A stretch of 64,000 bases of DNA from Clostridiaceae bacterium OM02-2AC. Its GTDB lineage: Bacteria; Bacillota_I; Bacilli_A; Erysipelotrichales; Erysipelotrichaceae. The DNA lies in NCBI GenBank assembly GCA_003481775.1, contig QULU01000015.1, positions 1-64,000 on the forward strand, given 5' to 3'. The translations under genes were made by a program, and so were the position numbers. The first letter of the stretch is position 1. Every line of letters starts with the position of its first letter. This document shows, piece after piece, positions 8,243 to 16,628 of this stretch. Below the pieces are notes generated by a model. The model saw nothing but the letters and a program-made list of their open reading frames with translations, was not told the origin of the DNA and did no database searches.

Positions 8243-8995
8243 TTATTTTTTTACGATCCGTTTTAGAGCCGCTATATCCAGAAGCAAATTTACAGTCTGA
8301 AAGCTTCCTTTGTAAAACACTGCCCAGTTATTAAAAACACAGGGAACATTTTTTGCTTTTTCTAATGTATCAACCAAATGAAATGCTACGGGTATATCAT
8401 GCTTTTCACAATACTGCCTTACGATATCTACATTTTTCAGTATATATGGACACTGCATATCATAGAAAACAGTAAGCTCCTGATTTGTAATTCTCTCTTT
8501 TTTCGCAGCCTCACAAAATCGCGGAAATGTCCCATCAAAGGATAGTGCCAGTAGCTCATAGCCGCTTTCTGTAGTATCCACAACCTGAAATCCATACCGT
8601 TTCAGAAAGGACTGATCTGTGAGCCAGGCTTTCTGCTTTTTTGCCCCGAGAACACATATTCCGGATTTTCCATTTGCTTTGGCGTCTGCGATACTGTATT
8701 CCAACAGCTGCTTGCCATAGCCTTTTCCTTTATACTCTCCGGTAGCCCATAAGCAGTATATATAATAATAACGACTTCCCTCTATAGGTACCCAAGCGGT
8801 TTCAAGCGGTGCATATTCAATAAAAACGGTTCCCTTTACATTTAATTTTCTAAACACATGTCCTTCTTTCAGCCGTTCTGTAAGCCATTCTCGTTTTGCT
8901 GATATTCCAGAATGTGGCTTCCTGCTGCGTATGATGCAGCATAGATGTTCATCTGATACATTTTCCTCTGTTAAATTGATAAAGTCATTCTTCAT
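8243..8995 (-). CDS. GNAT acetyltransferase with C-terminal YoaP-like domain
   Basis: A 250-residue protein. The first ~165 residues are a GNAT fold (acetyl-CoA loop region YKGKGYGKQLL). The C-terminal ~85 residues resemble the YoaP-associated domain (VFYDMQCPYI, then PVAFHLVDTLEKAKNVPCVFNNWAVFYKGSF), with thioredoxin-like flavour. Length and domain order match Bacillus YoaP. I start at ATG 8995 because AGGAGGAAGA lies just upstream; the longer frame adds 19 residues. It is monocistronic. The acceptor substrate is unknown. Confidence 0.82.
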   Translation of the reverse strand: MKNDFINLTEENVSDEHLCCIIRSRKPHSGISAKREWLTERLKEGHVFRKLNVKGTVFIEYAPLETAWVPIEGSRYYYIYCLWATGEYKGKGYGKQLLEYSIADAKANGKSGICVLGAKKQKAWLTDQSFLKRYGFQVVDTTESGYELLALSFDGTFPRFCEAAKKERITNQELTVFYDMQCPYILKNVDIVRQYCEKHDIPVAFHLVDTLEKAKNVPCVFNNWAVFYKGSFQTVNLLLDIAALKRIVKK

Positions 8996-9597
8996 ATGTA
9001 TCTTCCTCCTTATATTTACCTTATCTGTTTTGAATGAGTATGGCAACCACAATCCATAAATGCCGTCCTTATGTAATTCTCATCATTAAGTTTTTGTTTG
9101 TGATGTCAAACATGGTGCAGTCATATGCGTATGTGATGCTCTTACTGATTCTGTTGTTCTCACCGTTATATGTTAAATCTTCTCTGCCTTAAACTGCTTG
9201 CGTAAGTGACAGCCGAGAAACTGATTATGAATAGGCATACTGCATACACATGAAAGCTTGAATTTACTTTTATCAGAAAACTGTTTTACGTATCATCTGC
9301 ATAGCTTGTATAATACAATTATAATACAGGTTGAAAATTAAAGCTTGATCGGAGTTGCTATTCGCTTTTTCACAAACAGATGTAAATCTGATTCATAGGA
9401 ACAGTAAATGCTGATGGTGATTACATTAGCTTTTCCATTGTCTCCAGATTAGCTCTTACTATTAGATAACATATATCTTTATTCAATTTTGCAGAAACGC
9501 ATACCTACGCAAAATCTCTTGTCATATTATTTCAATTATATGGTCGTCAGCCTCCATGTTCATACGCATTGCGTATACAGGATTTTTCAATCTACAT
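8996..9597. other. Gene-free interval
   Basis: About 600 bases of AT-rich sequence with no supported gene on either strand. The first bases carry the ribosome site of the acetyltransferase. I see no repeats or mobile-element ends. Confidence 0.5.
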
Positions 9598-9637
9598 TAC
9601 AAAAAAGAGTATAAAACACATACGCCTTATACTCTTT
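9598..9637 (-). terminator. Intrinsic terminator of the Rpn-family gene
   Basis: A perfect 11-bp stem (AAAGAGTATAA at 9604-9614 and TTATACTCTTT at 9627-9637) is followed on the minus strand by a run of T. It lies about 30 bases past the stop of the gene at 9666. Confidence 0.8.
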
Positions 9638-9665
9638 GCTTCTATGAATTAAAGCTACATATTAT

Positions 9666-10691
9666 TCAGGCTTGCTGCAGCTTGTTTAAAATAACAGACT
9701 GTAATTCTTTTTCCACTCCCAGCATTTTCATGGCTTCATTTGCACTGAGGTTACTGAACTGCATCAGATTCTGTACATGCTGAACTGTTGTATTCACTTT
9801 TCCCTGTTCCAGCCCCTTTTTGATTCCTCTTTCTTCTATAAAATCGCTAAAGTTGCACATTTCCATGACCTCGCTTTCTGTCTCCCTCTTCATCATTATA
9901 CCATACTCTTTTTCTAATCGTTCCTTCTTTTTTTCCATCGAAAAGTCTTTTATGAACAGTATCTTCAACAGCTCCAGCAGCTTCTGCTCAAACGTTTTCA
10001 CAGGCTTCTGTGCTTCCCTGTCTTCCTTTCCTTTCTGAAACGCTTCCACCTGCGGATATACCATGACCGCTGTCATGATATCGAAGTGATTTCTTGGCGC
10101 ATGCCATATCCTCGTATGACAGCTTTCCTGTATAGTATATGAATTTATTACATCATTCTTTTGCTTCGCATGACCGATGCAGATCCATATGGAATAGACC
10201 TTTTTTATTTCTCCATACTTTGAATTCGCAAATCCAAGCTCTGCATTTTTCTGCTTTGCCACCAGTCTGCTGCTGTAATACAGCGCACGCTTAATCAGCG
10301 GATACCCTGGATTATCCTTTGCCTGACTTTCCAGATTGATGATCAGGCAGAGCTTCTCCTTGTCCGACGATCTCTTTTCTTCGCTTCCTTCAGCTTTATA
10401 TTTGCACGGCAAAGCTGCCTCAAACTGAATATCGTATTTGATCTGTGATCCCGGTATGGCTTCATCCACGACCTCAATGCTTTTCTCATCGATCATTTCA
10501 CTTTCTGTCGCTGACAATTCAATATAAGCTGGAATTTCCTCCAGTGGTGTATCCTCATATTCCGGTATGCAGCCCTTCATGACATAAGCAAGGATCTGCT
10601 TATTTGATAAAATCCTCTTACAATACTCATCGTACACTTTTTTATTTTCATTTTTTGTAATAGCAGAAGCAATTCTTGTAGTCTCACGCAT
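9666..10691 (-). CDS. Rpn/PD-(D/E)XK nuclease-family transposase-like protein
   Basis: About 341 residues of the Rpn / PD-(D/E)XK transposase-like family common in gut Firmicutes. Visible are a nuclease-type core (KYDIQFEAALP, then LIINLESQA, fitting D and E-x-Q/K positions), a Lys/Glu-rich helical region and a C-terminal ERGIKKGLEQG segment typical of the group. These proteins are annotated as transposases but are better described as recombination-promoting nucleases. ATG 10691 has better spacing to the AAGAAGGG site than ATG 10697. No inverted-repeat ends were seen around it, so I do not call a mobile element. Confidence 0.8.
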   Translation of the reverse strand: MRETTRIASAITKNENKKVYDEYCKRILSNKQILAYVMKGCIPEYEDTPLEEIPAYIELSATESEMIDEKSIEVVDEAIPGSQIKYDIQFEAALPCKYKAEGSEEKRSSDKEKLCLIINLESQAKDNPGYPLIKRALYYSSRLVAKQKNAELGFANSKYGEIKKVYSIWICIGHAKQKNDVINSYTIQESCHTRIWHAPRNHFDIMTAVMVYPQVEAFQKGKEDREAQKPVKTFEQKLLELLKILFIKDFSMEKKKERLEKEYGIMMKRETESEVMEMCNFSDFIEERGIKKGLEQGKVNTTVQHVQNLMQFSNLSANEAMKMLGVEKELQSVILNKLQQA

Positions 10692-10697
10692 AATCAT

Positions 10698-11058
10698 ATC
10701 CCTTCTTTCCTTATTTCATGGTCTCCTAGAAGAATATGATCCGGTGGTCCTCTGCTTTTGTTGTTATTTTTATGGTATATAGCGTATTTATTACAATGTC
10801 CGCCGAAAATCAGCTGTCTTGTATATCATATAGAAAAAGGTGTCTTGTGTTAAAATACTATATGAACGCGAAAAAAAGGATCCATTAAGCGGATATGCAG
10901 AATGGCCGGGGCTTTTGTGGTCGTGATGCATACATCATCATTATAGTGTTTAAATATTTTTTCATGGAACAGCCCCTCCTTTTTTGTATCATCAGTGTAT
11001 CACAGGCACCTATAAATATACAGTATAATCTTTAAATCTTTCCTACCCTCGCAATATG
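10698..11058. other. Gene-free interval
   Basis: No supported coding frame. The right end leads into the terminator of the polyol operon. Small rightward frames in this interval lack ribosome sites. Confidence 0.5.
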
Positions 11059-11089
11059 AAAAACCAGCTGAATTACACATATCAGCTGG
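11059..11089 (-). terminator. Terminator of the second sugar operon
   Basis: CCAGCTGA (11064-11071) and TCAGCTGG (11082-11089) form a perfect 8-bp stem followed on the minus strand by TTTTT. The stem overlaps the last codons and stop of the dehydrogenase gene. Confidence 0.8.
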
Positions 11090-12182
11090 CATCTTTATCG
11101 TGAATATGCTTTATGTTCAAGGTTCCTTCATTCGGCACTATCAGTATCTTATAAAAGAACTCCTTCTTCTCTGCCATCAAATCAACTGCTTCCTTCGTCT
11201 TTGCTAGCGGGAAACGGTGAGAAATTATAGCGTCTGTCTGTATAATTCCTTTCTGCAATGCCTCCAGAGAAATATCCCAGGCATTATGTGGAAACCGCTT
11301 GAATTCAAAACTCCATGTTCCTTTAATTGTCAGCTGCTTGCGCAGAATCGTTTCATATGTCTTCACAAAGACGGTTAAATCCTTTACCGGTCTTCCAACA
11401 GGACCAAAACGTCCATTCTGCTTCAACAGCTGCATTGCCTGATTGAAGACAGCAGGAGCGCCGCTTGCTTCAAACACTACATCACAGCCCGTGCCATTGG
11501 TGACCTTTTCTACAATGTCTCGCACTTCATCAACGGAACCACAGATGGCATCCGTTAAGCCAAGCTGTCTGGCTATATCCACCTTTTTCGGATCCAGATC
11601 AACAGCGAACACATGGGCTGCACCAAATGCCTTTGCCCATTGTGCAACAAAAATTCCAATTGCTCCAAGACCGAATACAACAACATCGTCGCCAAAATTT
11701 ACACCTGTATTTGATACCACATGCAATGCTACACTGATTGGTTCCAGAAATGCAGCTGTTTCCGGTTTTACCTGCTCCGGCATAATAACCAGATTTTCTT
11801 CAGGTACCTTTACATACTCTGCAAAGCCTCCATCACTGCGTGAACCAAGAAAATCATAATGCTCACACTGGGCAAAATCACCAACCTCACATGATTTACA
11901 CGTTCTGCAGGGAATTAACGGAATCACCGCTACATTTTTATGCAGTAAGCTTCGCTTTGCACCACTGCCTACCGCAACTACCTCTCCTCCGAATTCATGC
12001 CCAGGAATCGTTGGAAAATGGTAGGTACCCTGTGTAAGAATTCTAGGCAGATCGGATCCGCAGACACCACAGGCTGAAACTTTAACCAAAACATCATGCT
12101 CATCAAGCTTTGGTATATCTACTTCTTCTATAACCAGATTATTGATTCCGTGCAGTACTGCTGCTTTCATTTTTCCTTCCAT
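11082..12182 (-). CDS. GatD-like zinc MDR dehydrogenase (hexitol-phosphate type)
   Basis: This 366-residue dehydrogenase contains ACGVCGSDLPR, GHEFGG, a four-Cys structural zinc loop (CRTCKSCEVGDFAQC) followed by the HYDFLGSRSDGGFAEY segment typical of galactitol-1-phosphate dehydrogenase, and GLGAIG for NAD(P). It closely resembles its operon partner at 13053. Last gene of the operon. ATG 12182 follows AAAGGAAA, but ATG 12170 (MKAAVL, also with a GGAAGGA site) matches the family N-terminus better, so the true start may be four codons later. Probable role: oxidising a hexitol phosphate made by the PTS. Confidence 0.9.
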   Translation of the reverse strand: MEGKMKAAVLHGINNLVIEEVDIPKLDEHDVLVKVSACGVCGSDLPRILTQGTYHFPTIPGHEFGGEVVAVGSGAKRSLLHKNVAVIPLIPCRTCKSCEVGDFAQCEHYDFLGSRSDGGFAEYVKVPEENLVIMPEQVKPETAAFLEPISVALHVVSNTGVNFGDDVVVFGLGAIGIFVAQWAKAFGAAHVFAVDLDPKKVDIARQLGLTDAICGSVDEVRDIVEKVTNGTGCDVVFEASGAPAVFNQAMQLLKQNGRFGPVGRPVKDLTVFVKTYETILRKQLTIKGTWSFEFKRFPHNAWDISLEALQKGIIQTDAIISHRFPLAKTKEAVDLMAEKKEFFYKILIVPNEGTLNIKHIHDKDAS

Positions 12183-12193
12183 ATGTTTCCTTT

Positions 12194-12754
12194 CTACTCA
12201 AGATTCGCATGCTTTTTCCATAACGCATGCAAATCTGAAATCTGCTTTCTATCAACAATAAGCAATGCAACCATATCCGCAAGTAAAAGCAGACTTTGTT
12301 CAAAGAGGCTGCTCATGACCTGTCTAGATGAAATTTCATCCTCCAGCTGCAGCTTTGTACTGCATGGAATACGGACGAAGATATCTTCATACGGTGACAT
12401 AGAGCTGGATGCATTGCTTCCGATATGTGCAATTTTCGCATGATACCGACGTGCAATATTTACAATAGCAAGTGGCACGGCACTTTCTCCGGAGCCGCTG
12501 CCTACAAGCAGAAGGTCATGCTCTGTAATCGCAGGTTCATCAATAGCACCGACATAGGTCGCTTCTATGCCGAGATGATTTAACCGTTTGACAAATGCCT
12601 GCAGCATTAGTAATACACGTCCGACTCCAACAACAAAAACGGTTTCAGCATCACAGATTGCTTCTGCCAAAGCCACAACCTCGGCTTCCTTAACATTTGT
12701 AAATACCGTCTGCAGCTCCTGCAGAACCGTATCTCGTGCTTCTATATAATTCAT
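12194..12754 (-). CDS. 6-phospho-3-hexuloisomerase-like SIS protein
   Basis: This single SIS domain of 186 residues matches the 6-phospho-3-hexuloisomerase (HxlB/PHI) family in length and motifs: VFVVGVGR for the first phosphate loop, LLVGSGSGESAVPL for the second, and a hydrophobic C-terminal helix. PHI interconverts arabino-3-hexulose-6-phosphate and fructose-6-phosphate. The usual partner, hexulose-6-phosphate synthase, is not in this operon, so the RuMP formaldehyde role is unlikely. A polyol pathway through a 3-ketohexose phosphate is my inference. Its ATG overlaps the stop of the upstream gene (ATGA). Confidence 0.8.
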   Translation of the reverse strand: MNYIEARDTVLQELQTVFTNVKEAEVVALAEAICDAETVFVVGVGRVLLMLQAFVKRLNHLGIEATYVGAIDEPAITEHDLLLVGSGSGESAVPLAIVNIARRYHAKIAHIGSNASSSMSPYEDIFVRIPCSTKLQLEDEISSRQVMSSLFEQSLLLLADMVALLIVDRKQISDLHALWKKHANLE

Positions 12755-13056
12755 GGCGCTTCCCTTTCCTCAAACAGTGCATAAAAAGCTGCTTCATAAC
12801 GACTAACATCGGTTTTGATCTGAACAGAGAACTGAGATATGGAAAAGGCGAAAAGCCCAAGCAGGAAGGTAAGGTCTATGGCTCTGGCATCGTCCCTGCT
12901 GATAAATTCATTTAATTTCATATCCAGTGCCGCGATTTGCTTACGATATGTGCTGCAATAGCTCTGTCCGGTTATTCTTCGTTTCTTCCCGAATATTTCT
13001 TCTTCATGCTCCTGTATGAACTGTACAAAATCAATCATTTTTTGTGCCTGCATCAT
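12751..13056 (-). CDS. Unknown 101-aa protein, coupled within the operon
   Basis: I do not recognise this family. The start ATG at 13056 shares ATGA with the stop of the dehydrogenase upstream, and its own stop overlaps the start of the SIS gene in the same way, so it is translationally coupled on both sides. The protein looks mostly alpha-helical, with a charged N-terminal half (HEEEIFGKKRR), a hydrophobic stretch (DLTFLLGLFAFSISQF) and an acidic end. It has no signal peptide, and one hydrophobic segment is borderline as a membrane helix. Tight packing between two pathway enzymes argues for a real role, perhaps as an accessory subunit. Confidence 0.6.
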   Translation of the reverse strand: MMQAQKMIDFVQFIQEHEEEIFGKKRRITGQSYCSTYRKQIAALDMKLNEFISRDDARAIDLTFLLGLFAFSISQFSVQIKTDVSRYEAAFYALFEEREAP

Positions 13057-14108
13057 ACATCCAGTGCAGCACTGTACATCGCCTTGCAAATCGTGATGCT
13101 ATGATCGTGTATATCATCAAACAGCTGCTTGAGATCCTTCAGTCCGGCTCGATGCGTAATCAAATCGGAAACCTCCAGCTTTCCTTCTTCAATCATTCGC
13201 ACAGTATATTCCCATTCATTGATTGGTGTCTGCGCATAGAAGGAATTCCATACACCATGCATTTCCAGCTCCTTACGCAGAAGCAGGGAGTGTACATTCA
13301 GCTGTATTGTTGTATCCGCATGGGGATTTCCCAGCCATACGATTGTCCCGCCAACTCTTACGATTTGTATGGCATCATTGATTCCGGCAGAGCATCCGGT
13401 TCCTTCAATCACAACGTCAACGCCGCGCCCCTTTGTTATGGCATCAATACGTTCCTTCAGATTTTCCTTTCTGGAATTGATAACCGTAAAGCCGCGTTCC
13501 TGTGCAAATTTCTGCTTGGCTTCATCAATATCTGTCAGGATGATTTGCGAAGCGCCAAACAATGCTGCCCAGCGGGCCGTCATAATGCCAATGGGTCCGG
13601 CTCCTAGAATCGCTATCGTTTGTCCGGCAGTGACATTTCCTCTGCGCAGGGCATGCTGGGCTACACAGGCCGGCTCACACATACTCAATGCCTCCAGATC
13701 GATATCCGCATGTTTTGCCAGTACCAAATGCCAGCGGGACGGCAGCAGACAATATTCAGCAAAACCGCCATTGCTGCGGGATCCGAGATAATCATAATTC
13801 TCACACTGGCAGAACTGCCCGATTTCGCAAGGCTCGCATTCCCGGCATGGAATCAATGGAAATATAGCAGCCTTTTTTCCAATTAGCGCTTCATCCTTCG
13901 GATTCCCTACGGCGCAGACGGTTCCGCTGAATTCATGCCCGATTACAACCGGATATACTCTGGTACCCAGCTGATATACTCTCGGTATATCTGACCCGCA
14001 GATTCCGCACGCGCCAATCCTTACAAGAATTTCATCTCCTTTTGGAACTGGTGTTTCTATTTCCTCCAACCGGAAATCATTGATTGCATGCAATCTCATT
14101 ACTTTCAT
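13053..14108 (-). CDS. GatD-like zinc MDR dehydrogenase
   Basis: A 351-residue zinc dehydrogenase of the galactitol-1-phosphate/sorbitol dehydrogenase group. Motifs: ACGICGSDIPR, GHEFSG, structural zinc loop CRECEPCEIGQFCQC followed by NYDYLGSRSNGGFAEY, and GAGPIG for the cofactor. It is the paralogue of 11082-12182, with matching zinc loop and LGSRS segments. Two such enzymes in one operon suggest oxidation at two positions or of two substrates. AGAGGAA precedes ATG 14108. Confidence 0.92.
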   Translation of the reverse strand: MKVMRLHAINDFRLEEIETPVPKGDEILVRIGACGICGSDIPRVYQLGTRVYPVVIGHEFSGTVCAVGNPKDEALIGKKAAIFPLIPCRECEPCEIGQFCQCENYDYLGSRSNGGFAEYCLLPSRWHLVLAKHADIDLEALSMCEPACVAQHALRRGNVTAGQTIAILGAGPIGIMTARWAALFGASQIILTDIDEAKQKFAQERGFTVINSRKENLKERIDAITKGRGVDVVIEGTGCSAGINDAIQIVRVGGTIVWLGNPHADTTIQLNVHSLLLRKELEMHGVWNSFYAQTPINEWEYTVRMIEEGKLEVSDLITHRAGLKDLKQLFDDIHDHSITICKAMYSAALDV

Positions 14109-14141
14109 TTGATATTCCTCTTTCCTTTTCTATCTTCCCTA

Positions 14142-14618
14142 TTACTTCGCAAGAATGTTATTCAGCTCAAAACGTTTTTCACTCGGAATAATCTGAATCG
14201 CCACATCAATACCCCGATCCAGAAATTCCTTGATACACTGACGTTCCTCATCCGTTGCGGATACGTTTTTATATACCGTCGTTCTTCCTGCCTTCATCCC
14301 CATGCCGCCAATATTAACCGCCTTGATTTCAATGCCGCCATCTACCAGCTTTTTCAGACTGAGCGGTGATTTTGCCAATACAAAGCTTGGTGTATCCAGT
14401 CCGCTCTGCAGCTTATGCAATGCTTCCTCTTCCGTGAGCGCAATCACCTTGATTCCGCTCGGGGCTGCATTCTGCAGTACAAACAGCATAAAATCATCCT
14501 TGGCAACCTTGTCATCCACTACGATAATCTGCTTTGCCGGTAATGTTTTCATCCATGCGGTCATAACCTGTCCGTGAATCAATCGGTCGTCAATGCGAAC
14601 CAGTAGTAAATTTTCCAT
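14142..14618 (-). CDS. PTS EIIB, mannose family
   Basis: A 158-residue IIB with RIDDRLIHGQV and the phospho-His at position 15. It is closely similar to the IIB of the first operon (GGMGMKAGRTTVYKNVS against GGMGARADRSVLYKNIS). AAAGGAGC precedes ATG 14618. It follows IIA in the operon and serves the separate IIC/IID pair at 15790-17375. Confidence 0.94.
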   Translation of the reverse strand: MENLLLVRIDDRLIHGQVMTAWMKTLPAKQIIVVDDKVAKDDFMLFVLQNAAPSGIKVIALTEEEALHKLQSGLDTPSFVLAKSPLSLKKLVDGGIEIKAVNIGGMGMKAGRTTVYKNVSATDEERQCIKEFLDRGIDVAIQIIPSEKRFELNNILAK

Positions 14619-14634
14619 AATACAGCTCCTTTTT

Positions 14635-15033
14635 TTATTGTCTGTTAAAACAGATGGTACCGATACTTTCCTTAGCTTCCTTTTCTGCCAGAGCGGCGAG
14701 CTCCTCTAATGTGGAATCCTCATGTCTGCCCAGAGCTACACTCAGCAGCATAGGAAGATTGGCACCGACAGTAAGCATAATATGCTTTTCTCTGGTCAGC
14801 ATGATAGAACGATTGAATGGTGTTCCACCGCGAAGGTCAATCAGCATGAGCACACCATGTCCATCATCCAGCTCATCAACCGCTTTGCACAGACGTTCTC
14901 CATAAGCATCCGGATCCTCGCCGGGCTGCAGAGCAACTGCAGCACATTGTGCAATGGTCCCACCAATCATTTCCGTACTGCTTTTCAAGCCTTCACAAAA
15001 TACACCGTGGCTTGCGATAACTATTCCAACCAT
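14635..15033 (-). CDS. PTS EIIA, mannose family
   Basis: A standard 132-residue IIA-Man domain. IASHGVFCEGL carries His9, and LIDLRGGTPFN is the central motif. Unlike the IIA at 2778 it has no basic C-terminal extension. Located between the epimerase and IIB genes. GTGAGGGAAAA precedes the ATG. Confidence 0.94.
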   Translation of the reverse strand: MVGIVIASHGVFCEGLKSSTEMIGGTIAQCAAVALQPGEDPDAYGERLCKAVDELDDGHGVLMLIDLRGGTPFNRSIMLTREKHIMLTVGANLPMLLSVALGRHEDSTLEELAALAEKEAKESIGTICFNRQ

Positions 15034-15047
15034 GATTTTCCCTCACT

Positions 15048-15713
15048 TTAATTATCCAGCGCCTGCGCATACGAATTGTACAGCTGTTCAAAGGTATCCA
15101 GACTACGGATAATACTGGATGTTCCCACGACAAATGCATTGGCTCCTGCATCCCTCATAAGCTTACTGTTTTCTATTGTTGTGTTTCCATCTACAACGAT
15201 GTCGATTCCTTTTTCATATGCATCCAGAAGCTGCCGCACACGTCGTATTTTCTGCGGTGCGTCCGGTACCATCTTTTGTCCTGCAAAGCCCGGATTCACC
15301 GTCATAAGAGTGACATAATCGAGCAGATCAATACATTCCTCCAAATAGGATACCGGCGTTCCCGGATTCAATACAAGCCCTGCCCTACAGCCCTTGTCTC
15401 GAATTGTCTGCAGCAGCTTATACGGCTGTGCAGTTGTTTCGGGATGGAAGCTGATACGGTCTCCCGGCTGAATATCATAATATTCCATATACTCCTCCGG
15501 ACGATATGACATGATATGTACATCCACGGGAAGCTTACTCAACCGCTTGATATCTTTATAAATCGGTGTTCCCAGCATGACATTTTTTACATAGGCTCCA
15601 TCCATGATATCGAAATGAACGGAATCCAGCTGTACCTTTTCAAACAGCTCCAGATACGGCTTGTATTCCTCAATTTTACAGCACATGATGGACGGTGATA
15701 TTTTTATATCCAT
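15048..15713 (-). CDS. alsE: D-allulose-6-phosphate 3-epimerase-like (ribulose-phosphate epimerase family)
   Basis: A 221-residue TIM-barrel epimerase. KISPSIMC at the N-terminus, HFDIMDGAYVKN (metal His and base Asp), DVHIM, MTVNPGFAGQ and VVDGNTT (second catalytic Asp) are all present. The KISPSxMC start and the HPET segment look more like AlsE than housekeeping Rpe. Expected reaction: allulose-6-phosphate to fructose-6-phosphate, or a C3 epimerisation of another ketose-6-phosphate. Its place in a PTS/dehydrogenase operon supports a catabolic role. The substrate remains inferred. Confidence 0.82.
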   Translation of the reverse strand: MDIKISPSIMCCKIEEYKPYLELFEKVQLDSVHFDIMDGAYVKNVMLGTPIYKDIKRLSKLPVDVHIMSYRPEEYMEYYDIQPGDRISFHPETTAQPYKLLQTIRDKGCRAGLVLNPGTPVSYLEECIDLLDYVTLMTVNPGFAGQKMVPDAPQKIRRVRQLLDAYEKGIDIVVDGNTTIENSKLMRDAGANAFVVGTSSIIRSLDTFEQLYNSYAQALDN

Positions 15714-15739
15714 AAACGTTTTCCTTTCTACACATACGT

Positions 15740-15778
15740 GTGCAATACAGCAGGAAACTGTTATCCTGTGTATTGCAC
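15740..15778 (-). other. Intercistronic hairpin between IID and the epimerase
   Basis: GTGCAATACA-G-CAGGA pairs with TCCTGTGTATTGCAC, giving a 15-bp stem with one bulged base and an 8-base loop. No T-run follows on either strand, so it is not an intrinsic terminator. It sits in the only sizeable gap of the operon and could protect or process the mRNA. Confidence 0.7.
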
Positions 15779-15789
15779 GATCCGGCTTT

Positions 15790-16626
15790 TTAAGCCGCTA
15801 CACTCAGCAATCCCAGCAGGGATGCCGCAATTCCGATTACAAAGATTACAGCAATGATAAGGGTTGGATTCATTTTCTTCTTTACCATCCACCATACAAA
15901 CAATGCGATAATCAGTGGAATTGCTCCTGGCAATAGCTGATTGAAAATATCCTGAACAACAATTTTAACCTCTCCCACCCTGAACTTGGCAGGACAGATC
16001 ACATTGATTCTGGAATATGCCATATTCCCGACAACAGTCAGACCGATGATGGAAAATGCTTCTGTGATTTTATTCAGCGTACCGCTTTGCAGCAGCTTGA
16101 AGATTGCCTGTTTTCCCTGTTTGTAGCCTAGCATAAAGCAGGTATAGCCGCAGCCAATCATCAAAACCTTATATACGACTTCAAATAAAATTGGACCTGC
16201 AAAATTACCATCCAGTGCCAGACTACAGCAGATACCGGCAAGAATCGGATAAACAACTGCCTGTGATACCGTGTCCCCAATACCGGCCATCGGACCCATC
16301 AGACCGGTACGAAGCGCATTGATATCCTCTCCGCTGATATCCGCACCGTTTGCTTTCTGTTCCTCCATGGAAACGGTGATACCGTGAATCACCGTACCAA
16401 TCCAGGAAGGCTCTGTATTAAAGAACTCCATATAGGTTTTCAATGCTTCTACCTGTTCTTCCTTGGTGTCATACAGCTTTTTGACAACACTCATCATCAT
16501 GTTCGTGTTGCCGAGTGCCTGCAGACGTTCATAGTTGTAGCAGGTTTCGCTGGAGTAAACCAGTGCCCATGCCTTGACAAGATCCTTTTTGCTCAGTTCC
16601 TTTTTATTCATAACTGCATTGCTCAT
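15790..16626 (-). CDS. PTS EIID, mannose family
   Basis: A 278-residue membrane component with the IID signature (ETCYNYERLQALG, ALRTGLMGPMAGIGDT) and C-terminal hydrophobic helices ending in AASLLGLLSVAA. ATG 16626 lies just after the IIC stop and uses the GGAGG within the IIC end. It corresponds to residues 286-553 of the fused protein at 3244-4905. Confidence 0.95.
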   Translation of the reverse strand: MSNAVMNKKELSKKDLVKAWALVYSSETCYNYERLQALGNTNMMMSVVKKLYDTKEEQVEALKTYMEFFNTEPSWIGTVIHGITVSMEEQKANGADISGEDINALRTGLMGPMAGIGDTVSQAVVYPILAGICCSLALDGNFAGPILFEVVYKVLMIGCGYTCFMLGYKQGKQAIFKLLQSGTLNKITEAFSIIGLTVVGNMAYSRINVICPAKFRVGEVKIVVQDIFNQLLPGAIPLIIALFVWWMVKKKMNPTLIIAVIFVIGIAASLLGLLSVAA

Positions 16627-16628
16627 GA

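Noticed and set aside
8149..8334. 61-codon rightward frame
   Set aside because: No ribosome site, no recognisable product, and it overlaps the end of the acetyltransferase gene.
9556..9783. 75-codon rightward frame
   Set aside because: It crosses the terminator and the 3' end of the Rpn-family gene and has no ribosome site.
9666..10691. Insertion sequence around the Rpn-family gene
   Set aside because: No terminal inverted repeats or target duplications are visible; the family is now seen as nucleases rather than classical transposases.
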